From DATLFS01 sp035540935 (GTDB lineage Bacteria > Actinomycetota > CADDZG01 > WHSQ01): DNA of 12,775 nucleotides. The DNA lies in contig DATLFS010000024.1 in NCBI GenBank assembly GCA_035540935.1, positions 1 through 12,775 of the forward strand. The letters run 5' to 3'. Below, piece by piece: positions 1 to 6,227 of the stretch (the stretch's first letter is position 1; each line of letters begins with the position of its first letter). The position numbers and the translations under genes were made by a program. The notes beneath the pieces are model-generated. The model was given only the letters and a program-made list of their open reading frames with translations. It ran no database searches and was not told where the DNA came from.

Positions 1-874
1 TCACTACGCCGCGCAGGAACTCCGCGAACGGCTTCGCGAGATCGTCTCGCCGTAGAGCCAGCTCGACCGTCGCCTTCAGGTAGTCGAGCTTCTTTCCTAC
101 ATCCAGCATCGGCGCACGCGACACCACCACGTAGACATCGCGCCGTCCCGCGAGCGTCTTGATCGCGTCCGTGAGCTGGATCTCTCCGCCGTGGCCTGGT
201 TCCGTCTGCTCGAGGATCTCGAAGATCTCGGGCGACAACACGTACCGCCCCCTCGCTCCGAGGTTCGACGGCGCGTCCTCCGGTGCGGGCTTCTCGACGA
301 AGTCGACCACGCGTCCGACGCCGTCTTCGAGAGATTCGACCGCGGCAACGCCGTAAGCCGAGATCTCGTCGCTCTCGACCTCCGTGACCGCGACGACACC
401 GCCGGCATCCCGCTCTTCGAGGATCGAGATCATGCGCGCCAGCAGCTCGTCCTCGTCGCCCCGCGGCTCCGGCACGATCTCGTCCGGCAGCAGCACCGCG
501 AACGGCTCGTCGCCGACGTGATGCTTCGCCTGGAGTACGGCATGGCCCAGCCCGAGGGGCTCCTTCTGCCGGACCGAGAAGACGCGTACGAGGTCGGTGA
601 TCCCCCGCACCGCCTCGAGTTCCTCGAGCTTGCCGCTGCGCTCCAGGTGTGCTTCGAGTGCGAGGGCGCGGTCGAAATGATCCTCCAGCGAAACCTTGCC
701 CCATCCACTGACGAAGAGGACATCGTCGATACCGGCGCGAACGCATTCCTCGATCGAATACTGGATCCCGGGACGATCCACGACCGGGATCATCTCCTTG
801 GGCACCGCCTTTGTGGCCGGGAGGAACCGGGTGCCTAGTCCCGCGGCCGGGACGACCGCCTTGCGGACCGTCAC
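1..874 (-). CDS. galU: UTP-glucose-1-phosphate uridylyltransferase, 3' end cut by window edge
   Basis: Forms UDP-glucose from UTP and glucose-1-phosphate in the cytoplasm, supplying envelope polysaccharides and glycolipids. The frame stays open for 291 codons to the left edge with no stop, so only a few C-terminal residues are likely missing (bacterial GalU is about 290-300). Visible motifs: the nucleotide-binding loop GLGTRFLPATKAVPKEM (residues 12-28), QKEPLGLGHAV (103-113), an Asp at 131 in LLPDEIV where the family has its metal-binding acid, VEKP with Lys near 195, GEIQLTDAI (230-238) and DVGKKLDYLKA (258-268). The GTG start at 874 is chosen because GGAGGT (883-888) lies 8 bases upstream. 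Oddity: the segment usually reading GRGK is SGWGK (57-60), so a common Arg is Trp. It lies downstream of the diguanylate cyclase with a 59-base gap and may be cotranscribed. Family identification is secure. Confidence 0.95.
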   Translation of the reverse strand, partial: MTVRKAVVPAAGLGTRFLPATKAVPKEMIPVVDRPGIQYSIEECVRAGIDDVLFVSGWGKVSLEDHFDRALALEAHLERSGKLEELEAVRGITDLVRVFSVRQKEPLGLGHAVLQAKHHVGDEPFAVLLPDEIVPEPRGDEDELLARMISILEERDAGGVVAVTEVESDEISAYGVAAVESLEDGVGRVVDFVEKPAPEDAPSNLGARGRYVLSPEIFEILEQTEPGHGGEIQLTDAIKTLAGRRDVYVVVSRAPMLDVGKKLDYLKATVELALRRDDLAKPFAEFLRGVV

Positions 875-882
875 GCGTGGAG

Positions 883-888
883 ACCTCC
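883..888 (-). promoter_or_regulatory. Shine-Dalgarno of galU
   Basis: GGAGGT on the minus strand sits 8 bases before GTG 874 and fixes the galU start. The rest of the gap (875-933) shows no clear terminator. A TACGCT hexamer (minus, 915-920) could be a weak -10, but no matching -35 is visible. Confidence 0.7.
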
Positions 889-933
889 GATCGTCGGGAG
901 ACGGGACGCGGGGGAGCGTAACGCGACCTGGTG

Positions 934-2937
934 TCAGGCGAGGCGCAGCCCCGAAGGCGGCGCTCCGGCGGTCACGGCACGGTCTCTCCCCTCTTGCTTC
1001 GCCGCGTACAGCGCCTGGTCGGCAGCTTCGACGAGGGCCGCGAAGGAATCCCCGTGCTCGGGATAACAGGCGATCCCGACCGAACACGTCAGATCGATCG
1101 CGACCTCCCCCGGCGAGCGAAACGGCTCCGCGCGCACGACCTCGAGGATCTTGTGCGCGGTGGACTCGGCGCCCTCGCGGGGGGTCTCCGAGAGGAGCGC
1201 GATGAACTCCTCGCCGCCGTATCTCGCGAACGTGTCTACCTCGCGCAGGACGCCGGCCACCCGCTTGGAGAACTCGATCAGGATGGCGTCCCCCCGCTGG
1301 TGGCCGTGCGTGTCATTCACGCGCTTGAAGTGGTCGAGGTCGATCATCAGCATGCTGAACGGCCGCTCGAACCGGACGGCCGTCGCCAGCAACTGGCGGA
1401 ACTGCATCTGGAAGTAGCGCCGGTTGTAGACGCCGGTCAACCCGTCCGTCAACGAGAGTCGCTGCGCTTCTTCGTGGAGCATGACGTTCTCGACCGCGAC
1501 GCTCCCCTGTTCTGCGAGGAAGACCACCGCCTCGAGGTCCTCCGCTGTGAAGGGCGCCGCGGCATCACGGCGATGCACCGATACGACGCCGGTGACGCGG
1601 TCTTTCGTGTACAACGGTACCGCCGCGACCACCGGATACGGCGGCTCGCCGCGAGCCGGCCGAACGGTCTGGCGGTCCGACGGGATCATGACGGTCGTCG
1701 CCCGCTCCGCAACGAGTCCGGCGACGCCGTCGCCCACCGGCAACGCAGTCACCTCGTCGTCTTCAAGGCCCCTGGTGAGCGCGGGGTAGAGCTCTGTGCG
1801 AGACGAGGTGAAGCGCCACAAGACGGCGGCGTCGGCGCCGACGGCATCGGTCGCGGTGTCGACGATCGCCTCGAGCATCTGCGTCAGGTCGTGCGTCGAC
1901 CGGAGAGTGTTGCCCACGCGGCGAACGGCCCTCTGCAAGAGGTCGCGCGAGTCCTGCAATTCCGTGATCGTCTCTCGCAAGCGTTCGGTCATCTCGTTGA
2001 ACGCGACCGCCAGACGGCCGACCTCGTCCCGCGACCGGACGGGGATGCGATGGTCGAAACGCCCTTGGCTCACCGCGTCGGCGGCCTGCGCCAGCTCATC
2101 CAGAGGTCGCGTGATGAGTCGAGCGAGAACGGTCGCGAGCACGGTCGTCCCTATCAACGCCAGGAGCAACAGACCGATGATCGAGCCGATCACGCGGGTC
2201 GACAGCGAATCGGCGGGAGACGTGGGCGTCGACGCGAGGATCGACGTCCGGCCCGGGCCGAGCGGCCGCACCTCGGCCGTGACGGACCCATCGAGCTCGG
2301 TCTCGAACGCCTCGCCCCTCAGCGGCGCGTCGATTCGCATGGCATGGGAGACGGGAGCGGTCGAAGCGATCACCTGACGGCCGGCGACGACAGACAGATG
2401 GATGTCGGCATCACTGCTCCTCACCAGGAAGTCGCCATCGAGCCAGAACCCGCCGATCAGCCGACCGGAGTCGCGGCCCTCGGAGACGAGAGGCACCTCG
2501 ACCTTCGCGAATCCACGACCGACAGGACCCGCTTCCAACAGATCCTCCTCGCGCGGGGGCCGGAAACCCGGCAGGAAATCACCGGGTGTGGCGGCATGCC
2601 CGACCACCCTCGAGCGCGCGTCGGCCGCGACGAGGAAGTCGAGATGGGTCGTGGAACCGACGGCGTTGCCCAAGAGGGTGTCGAAGCGCGCGCGGTCCCC
2701 AGAATCCATCGCCCTGGCGAGTTCTCCCGGATCGACCGCCGAGTCGACCAGCTCCTCGAGCACCGAAGCGCGCTCGTTGAAGGCGAGCGTCGCCGCATCC
2801 AGAGCCGGGGTGAGAGCCAGGGCCGATCGCTGGCTGATCTCCCCCACCACGAGACGTTGCACGACGAAGCCGGCCGCCGCGAGAGGGATCACGACGATCA
2901 CCACAAAGAAGAGGATCAGTCGCCTCTGAAGGGACAT
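934..2937 (-). CDS. Membrane-bound diguanylate cyclase (extracytoplasmic sensor, HAMP, GAF, GGDEF)
   Basis: Makes the second messenger c-di-GMP from two GTP at the cytoplasmic membrane. The 667 residues divide into a transmembrane helix (about 7-28), an extracytoplasmic sensor of about 220 residues that may be Cache-like, a second helix (about 249-274), HAMP (about 270-322), a GAF domain (about 345-485) and a GGDEF domain (about 495-655). The GGDEF domain has the substrate region DLDHFKRVNDTHGH, the active-site motif GGEEF (574-578) and, five residues before it, the inhibitory RxxD site (REVD, 565-568). It is therefore predicted to be active and product-inhibited. No EAL or HD-GYP domain is present. 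ATG 2937 has GGAGG (2946-2950) 8 bases upstream. The gene is divergent from the fmdB-type gene and followed by galU. The ligand is unknown. Confidence 0.95.
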   Translation of the reverse strand: MSLQRRLILFFVVIVVIPLAAAGFVVQRLVVGEISQRSALALTPALDAATLAFNERASVLEELVDSAVDPGELARAMDSGDRARFDTLLGNAVGSTTHLDFLVAADARSRVVGHAATPGDFLPGFRPPREEDLLEAGPVGRGFAKVEVPLVSEGRDSGRLIGGFWLDGDFLVRSSDADIHLSVVAGRQVIASTAPVSHAMRIDAPLRGEAFETELDGSVTAEVRPLGPGRTSILASTPTSPADSLSTRVIGSIIGLLLLALIGTTVLATVLARLITRPLDELAQAADAVSQGRFDHRIPVRSRDEVGRLAVAFNEMTERLRETITELQDSRDLLQRAVRRVGNTLRSTHDLTQMLEAIVDTATDAVGADAAVLWRFTSSRTELYPALTRGLEDDEVTALPVGDGVAGLVAERATTVMIPSDRQTVRPARGEPPYPVVAAVPLYTKDRVTGVVSVHRRDAAAPFTAEDLEAVVFLAEQGSVAVENVMLHEEAQRLSLTDGLTGVYNRRYFQMQFRQLLATAVRFERPFSMLMIDLDHFKRVNDTHGHQRGDAILIEFSKRVAGVLREVDTFARYGGEEFIALLSETPREGAESTAHKILEVVRAEPFRSPGEVAIDLTCSVGIACYPEHGDSFAALVEAADQALYAAKQEGRDRAVTAGAPPSGLRLA

Positions 2938-2996
2938 CCGTCCTGCCTCCCTTCGTCCCTCTGGTTATCGGTGGCGGCGAACGGTCACTTTACGCC

Positions 2997-3006
2997 GGGT
3001 GCACCC
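2997..3006. promoter_or_regulatory. Perfect 10-base palindrome in a divergent promoter region (possible operator)
   Basis: GGGTGCACCC is a perfect palindrome in the 105-base gap between the divergent cyclase and fmdB-type genes. It lies just upstream of, or overlapping, the expected -35 zone for the -10-like TACAAT at 3028-3033. A minus-strand TAAAGT (2987-2992) next to it could be the cyclase -10. A short GC-rich palindrome can arise by chance, so an operator role is speculative. Confidence 0.25.
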
Positions 3007-3027
3007 AGACGGCCGGGAAGCGTGCCT

Positions 3028-3033
3028 TACAAT
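3028..3033 (+). promoter_or_regulatory. -10-like hexamer for a leaderless fmdB-mtnP transcript
   Basis: TACAAT fits the -10 pattern TAnnnT and ends 9 bases before ATG 3043. Transcription would then begin about at or just before the start codon, and no Shine-Dalgarno lies between them. This is the arrangement of leaderless genes common in Actinobacteria. No good -35 is visible at 17-18 bases spacing. Confidence 0.45.
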
Positions 3034-3042
3034 CCCGCCGTC

Positions 3043-3333
3043 ATGCCTGTCTATGAATACGCATGCACGGCATGCGGTGAGCGAACCGAGGCGAAGCAGA
3101 GCTTCGACGATCCTCCGCTGGAGGAATGTCCGGCATGTGGCGGAAAGCTCCGGAAGCTCTACTCCCCCGTCGGCATCGTCTTCAAAGGATCGGGGTTCTA
3201 CGCGACCGACGCCCGCAAGAAGGCCGGCTCGACCTCCGGCGAAACCTCCGGCGACAAGAAGACCACTACTAAGAAAGAGGAGAAGCCGAAGAGCGAGACC
3301 AAGACGACCTCCGATACCGGGAAGAGCGCGTGA
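3043..3333 (+). CDS. FmdB-family zinc-ribbon protein with charged low-complexity tail
   Basis: Small protein of 96 residues. It opens with MPVYEYAC, the hallmark of the FmdB/CxxC_CxxC_SSSS family, and has a four-cysteine zinc ribbon: C8, C11, C29, C32. The conserved stretch GIVFKGSGFYATD follows (43-55). From about residue 58 the chain is almost only Lys, Thr, Ser, Glu and Gly and is probably disordered. The family's function is poorly defined; a regulatory role has been proposed for the founding member. ATG 3043 is chosen because the family motif begins exactly there, although the frame is open far upstream on the strand opposite the cyclase. The stop overlaps the GTG start of the phosphorylase by 4 bases, so the two are probably translationally coupled. 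Confidence 0.9.
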   Translation: MPVYEYACTACGERTEAKQSFDDPPLEECPACGGKLRKLYSPVGIVFKGSGFYATDARKKAGSTSGETSGDKKTTTKKEEKPKSETKTTSDTGKSA

Positions 3334-4124
3334 CGAGCGCGCGCGTCGGCATCTTCGGTGGATCCGGCTTCTACTCGTTGCTGGACGACGTGAAAGAGGT
3401 GCCGCTCGATACTCCTTACGGCGCGCCCTCCAGTCCGTTGATGGTCGGCGAGATCGAAGGTGTGTCGGTCGCGTTCCTCCCACGCCACGGGACCAAACAC
3501 GAGCTGCCCCCGCACATGATCAACTACCGCGCCAACGTCTGGGCCATGAAGGAGCTCGGCGTCACCCGCATCATCGGCCCGTGCGCCGCCGGTTCCCTGA
3601 AACCGGGCGTCGAGCCGGGCCACTTCGTGGTCTCGGATCAACTGGTCGACCGCACGACCGGCAGGAAAGACACCTTCTACGACGGGCCGGAGACCACCCA
3701 CGTCTCCTACGCCGATCCGTACTGTCCGGAGCTCCGGTCGCTCGCGATCGACCTGGCGAAAAGGCAGCAGATCACGGTCCACGAACGCGGAACGGTCGTC
3801 ACCATCCAGGGGCCGCGCTTCTCCACCCGCGCCGAGTCCAAGTGGTTCCAGGATGCGGGTTGGGAGGTCATCAACATGACGCAGTATCCCGAGGCGTATC
3901 TCTCCCGCGAGCTCGAGATCTGCTACGTGAACATCGCCCTGATCACCGACTACGACGTGGGCGTCGAAGGCGGAGAGCCCGTGAGCCACGAGAAGGTCAT
4001 CGAGGTGTTCAACGCGAACAACGACAAGCTCCGCTCGCTGCTCTTCGCGCTCGTCCCGGGTATCCCCAGCGAACGCTCGTGCCCCTGTGCGAACGCGCTG
4101 GAGGGCGCGAGGTTCGAAGTCTGA
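3330..4124 (+). CDS. mtnP: S-methyl-5'-thioadenosine phosphorylase (PNP/MTAP family)
   Basis: Phosphorolysis of methylthioadenosine, the by-product of polyamine synthesis, to adenine and methylthioribose-1-phosphate; cytoplasmic methionine/purine salvage. The 264 residues are full length. Motifs: the phosphate-binding GGSGFY (10-15), RHG and PHMINYRANVWA (52-72), GPCAAGSLKPG (83-93), GPRFSTRAES (161-170), INMTQYPEA (181-189) and ITDYD (205-209). In the human enzyme the matching Asp residues contact the adenine amino group, which favours a 6-aminopurine over inosine or guanosine. The C-terminus carries CPC (251-253) before NALEGA, as in some thermophilic relatives where it forms a CXC disulfide. 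GTG 3330 overlaps the preceding stop as GTGA. Methylthioinosine phosphorylase or a broader purine nucleoside phosphorylase remains possible. Confidence 0.92.
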   Translation: MTSARVGIFGGSGFYSLLDDVKEVPLDTPYGAPSSPLMVGEIEGVSVAFLPRHGTKHELPPHMINYRANVWAMKELGVTRIIGPCAAGSLKPGVEPGHFVVSDQLVDRTTGRKDTFYDGPETTHVSYADPYCPELRSLAIDLAKRQQITVHERGTVVTIQGPRFSTRAESKWFQDAGWEVINMTQYPEAYLSRELEICYVNIALITDYDVGVEGGEPVSHEKVIEVFNANNDKLRSLLFALVPGIPSERSCPCANALEGARFEV

Positions 4125-4134
4125 CCCCGCGCCC
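4103..4134 (+). terminator. Possible hairpin at the end of mtnP
   Basis: GGGCGCG (4103-4109) can pair perfectly with CGCGCCC (4128-4134), giving a 7-bp GC stem with an 18-base loop spanning the mtnP stop. No run of T follows. It lies between convergent genes, where a terminator would be useful, but GC-rich pairing of this length can be chance. Confidence 0.3.
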
Positions 4135-4152
4135 TTCAGGCTTCCGTCGCGC

Positions 4153-4857
4153 CTACTTCGAGAGCTTGAAGACCTTCTTGAACGTCGCGACCGCAGGCGA
4201 GTCCTGCGAGACGATCTCGGCCGTAATCACCATCTTCTTGCCCTTGGTCGGGTTCGTGATGATCGGGACGCCCGACTCGCTCTTCGCGTTGATGGTGAGG
4301 TCGACCGTCAGCGGGTTGCAGGTGTTGTCGCTGGGCGTCGGAGCGCCCTCGACGGTCCAGCCCGTCTGAGGGCTGCCCTTCACCAGGAGTCGCACTCGGT
4401 TCGCCGGCTCGAGGTCGAGGAACCACACGGCGTGCACGCCCTCGTCGGCCTCGGCGTCCGTGCGCGGCCGCTCGTAGATGGTCGCATCGAGCGTCACTTC
4501 GGTGCCGATCGGAAGCGCCCCCTCGGGCCCCGGACGGCAGTCGGGGCCGACGCGGATGACCACGGTGCCGCCGCCGATCTCCTCGCCCGACCCCTCGGAG
4601 CGCGTCGGGATCGGACCGGCGGCGTCGGGGATGTCCTCGTCGGAGGCGACGTTCGTGCCCTTGGGCAGCGTCATCTTGAAGGCGCCGATCTCCTCGTCGT
4701 CGGCCGCGAACTCGAGGTGGATGTCCGCCTGCGGATTCCCGCCGCGCTTCAGGTCGCTGAGCTTCAGGTCGAACTTCGGCTCGAACTTCGCCAGTGCGAT
4801 GCCGCCGACCGCGAGCATCGCCGCGAGTGTCGCCCCGATCAGCTTGTGAGCTCTCAT
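4153..4857 (-). CDS. Secreted protein of unknown function
   Basis: A 234-residue protein I do not recognise. MRAHK followed by a hydrophobic stretch (about 7-21) and an ALA|K junction near residue 23 form a typical signal peptide with an AxA cleavage site, so it is probably exported. The mature part is acidic and Asp/Glu rich, with predicted beta-type segments (about 97-103, 119-128, 142-160, 184-191, 208-214). It has exactly two cysteines (C107, C180), which could form one disulfide once exported. No lipobox, sorting signal or second membrane segment is seen. ATG 4857 is preferred over the longer frame from 4965 because AGGAG lies about 7 bases upstream and the signal peptide begins there. 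It converges with mtnP (28-base gap) and is divergent from uppP. Confidence 0.8.
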   Translation of the reverse strand: MRAHKLIGATLAAMLAVGGIALAKFEPKFDLKLSDLKRGGNPQADIHLEFAADDEEIGAFKMTLPKGTNVASDEDIPDAAGPIPTRSEGSGEEIGGGTVVIRVGPDCRPGPEGALPIGTEVTLDATIYERPRTDAEADEGVHAVWFLDLEPANRVRLLVKGSPQTGWTVEGAPTPSDNTCNPLTVDLTINAKSESGVPIITNPTKGKKMVITAEIVSQDSPAVATFKKVFKLSK

Positions 4858-4960
4858 GTTCCGATCTCCTTCAGGTGGTTGACGCATCCCGCCGACGGCA
4901 TATCCGTCCGGGGAAGAGGGTTCGCCGAACGCGACTCGCTCTCCTGCATCCTGCGAGAGC

Positions 4961-4971
4961 AGCATTATGCT
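4961..4971. promoter_or_regulatory. Palindrome overlapping the uppP -10 region; possible divergent promoter/operator
   Basis: AGCATTATGCT is a perfect palindrome of two 5-base arms around a single T. Its plus strand contains TATGCT (4966-4971), a -10-like hexamer 8 bases before the uppP GTG, again implying a leaderless transcript. The minus strand reads AGCATAATGCT and could supply a -10 for the secreted-protein gene, giving a leader of roughly 100 bases. The -35 match for uppP is poor. A repressor at this site could control both genes, but that is inference. Confidence 0.4.
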
Positions 4972-4979
4972 GCCCCGCC

Positions 4980-5792
4980 GTGTCCATCCTCGAAGCCGTG
5001 GTCCTCGGGGCCGTCCAGGGCCTAACCGAATTCATCCCGATCTCGTCTTCGGGACACCTCGTCGTGACGCCCGCCCTCCTCGGGTGGGAGAAGCCGCCCC
5101 TCTCGTTCGACGTGCTCCTCCACTCCGCGTCCCTGCTCGCGCTGCTCGTTTACTTCTCGGGCGACCTGCTCGACATCGCCCGCGGCGTCATGCATGGCGA
5201 CCGGACCTCGCGTCGCCTCGTCCTGCTCCTCGGCCTCGGCACGATCCCCGCCGCGGTGGCCGGGATCGCGTTCGCCGGGTTCTTCGAGGATCAGTTCGAG
5301 GACGCAACGGGGGCTGCACTCCAACTCCTGCTCACAGCGGTCATCCTCGTCGTCGCCGAGGCGTCGCTCCGCTTCTTCCAGCGCCGCCACGCACGTACCG
5401 GCGCGCGCCTCCGTCGCATGGACGACCTCGACGTCGTCGACGCGGGGACGGTCGGCATCGCTCAGGCGCTGGCGATCATCCCCGGCATCTCCCGCTCGGG
5501 AGCGACGATCGGGGCGGGACTCCTCCGAGGGATGGAGCGAGACGTGGCGGCCCGCTTCGCCTTCCTCCTCGCCATTCCCGCCCTCTTGGGAGCGGCCATC
5601 GTCGAACTCCCGAACCTGGGTGAAGCGCCGTTGGGGGTGGGGGCCGCGGCCGCCGGCTTCCTGGCGTCGCTCGTCGCGTCCTACGCCGCGATCTGGTCTC
5701 TGATCCGGTATCTGAAGACCCGCACGCTGTACCCATTCGCCCTCTATTGCGCCGTCGCCGGGCCGCTTTTCGCGGTGCTGGTCTCGCGCTGA
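4980..5792 (+). CDS. uppP: Undecaprenyl-diphosphate phosphatase
   Basis: Integral membrane enzyme that removes a phosphate from undecaprenyl diphosphate so that the lipid carrier can be reused in peptidoglycan and polysaccharide synthesis; also called BacA, since extra copies confer bacitracin resistance. The 270 residues match the usual length. The N-terminal signature QGLTEFIPISSSGHL (13-27) holds the E/QxxxE pair (Q13, E17) and the Ser-rich loop. PGISRSGAT (168-176) contains the catalytic-region Arg172. Hydrophobic helices fill the rest (about 52-62, 78-98, 112-130, 192-210, 219-240, 252-268). GTG 4980 is chosen because family proteins begin just before this motif; in-frame starts further upstream lie inside the divergent gene. 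No Shine-Dalgarno is seen, but a TATGCT sits 8 bases upstream, so the gene may be leaderless. Confidence 0.95.
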   Translation: MSILEAVVLGAVQGLTEFIPISSSGHLVVTPALLGWEKPPLSFDVLLHSASLLALLVYFSGDLLDIARGVMHGDRTSRRLVLLLGLGTIPAAVAGIAFAGFFEDQFEDATGAALQLLLTAVILVVAEASLRFFQRRHARTGARLRRMDDLDVVDAGTVGIAQALAIIPGISRSGATIGAGLLRGMERDVAARFAFLLAIPALLGAAIVELPNLGEAPLGVGAAAAGFLASLVASYAAIWSLIRYLKTRTLYPFALYCAVAGPLFAVLVSR

Positions 5793-5830
5793 GGTCACGG
5801 CGCCTACGACCGCGGTAGGAGCATGCGCGC

Positions 5831-5860
5831 TTGTGACCGCATCGCTGCGGCTGGTACCCT
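5831..5860 (+). promoter_or_regulatory. Candidate promoter for the small gene after uppP
   Basis: TTGTGA (5831-5836) and TACCCT (5855-5860) are separated by 18 bases, an acceptable -35/-10 arrangement. Transcription would start near 5867, about 50 bases before the proposed CTG start. It lies in the 125-base gap after uppP, which otherwise holds only a weak CCTAC/GTAGG inverted repeat and no T-rich terminator. Confidence 0.4.
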
Positions 5861-5904
5861 GGCCGGGCGGCGGGAGGCCCTCGTTCCCGCACCGGTCCCG
5901 ACCT

Positions 5905-5910
5905 GGAGGA
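5905..5910 (+). promoter_or_regulatory. Shine-Dalgarno pointing to a CTG start
   Basis: GGAGGA lies 7 bases before CTG 5918. No ATG, GTG or TTG occurs in this frame between the stop at 5834-5836 and TTG 6014, so this site is the main evidence for the non-standard start. Confidence 0.5.
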
Positions 5911-5917
5911 TTCCGAC

Positions 5918-6208
5918 CTGAAGCTGCCTGGGCGCCACTACAGCCCCGAGCAAGCCGCTCGTCTGCGGGAGATCCACGCACGGCTGATCGAGGCCCGTCG
6001 TGAGCTCGATGCATTGATCGGCGACGCTTACCTCCGCCCCCGCGCATCGATCGTCCCCGTCCACTTCCTCGACCTCGCCGCCGCGGCCGAGAAGCTCCGT
6101 TGGGCCGAGAAGGAATGGCGCGAGCTCGACCAAGAGCTGGCCGCGGAGTTGGCGGACGAAGACGAGGAGCCCGCCAGCACCTTCGCCGAAGCCGGCCGCC
6201 GCGCCTGA
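5918..6208 (+). CDS. Small, probably helical/coiled-coil protein with likely CTG start
   Basis: From CTG 5918 the frame gives 96 residues beginning (M)KLPGRHYSPEQAARLREI. Two charged helical segments (about 9-36 and 51-80), rich in Ala, Leu, Glu and Arg, surround a central LRPRASIVPVHFLDL. The tail is acidic (DEDEEPAS, 80-87) and ends GRRA. There is no signal peptide, membrane segment or cysteine, so a cytoplasmic protein that self-associates or binds a partner is likely. A start at TTG 6014 would leave only 64 residues, lack a convincing Shine-Dalgarno and cut the first helix. I do not recognise the family; a DUF2203-like helical protein was considered but not established. The stop is 6 bases from that of the convergent dehydrogenase. 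Confidence 0.65.
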   Translation: MKLPGRHYSPEQAARLREIHARLIEARRELDALIGDAYLRPRASIVPVHFLDLAAAAEKLRWAEKEWRELDQELAAELADEDEEPASTFAEAGRRA

Positions 6209-6227
6209 CCTTTCCTAGCGCGCCGGC
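6191..6227. terminator. Inverted repeat over the convergent gene ends (possible two-way terminator)
   Basis: GCCGGC (6191-6196) plus GCGC (6201-6204) can pair with GCGCGCCGGC (6218-6227), giving a 10-bp GC-rich stem with a 4-base bulge and a pyrimidine-rich loop. Both stop codons of the convergent genes fall inside it. No clear U-tract follows on either strand, so the terminator role is plausible, not shown. Confidence 0.35.

Noticed and set aside
191..838. Plus-strand open frame over galU
   Set aside because: It is antisense to a gene with all GalU motifs and has no domain of its own.
931..3333. An 800-codon open frame on the plus strand across the whole cyclase gene and into the FmdB-type gene
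   Set aside because: Its translation before 3043 is Arg/His/Asp-rich with no recognisable domain, while the minus strand encodes a complete HAMP-GAF-GGDEF protein. Long antisense frames are expected at this GC content; only the last 96 codons are real.
4858..4965. 36-residue N-terminal extension of the secreted protein
   Set aside because: It lacks its own ribosome site, would bury the signal peptide and overlaps the uppP promoter region; ATG 4857 has AGGAG upstream.
5022..6047. Minus-strand frame of 341 codons over uppP and the small gene
   Set aside because: Composition is Arg/Gly/Glu repetitive and no motif is seen; it is the shadow of uppP.
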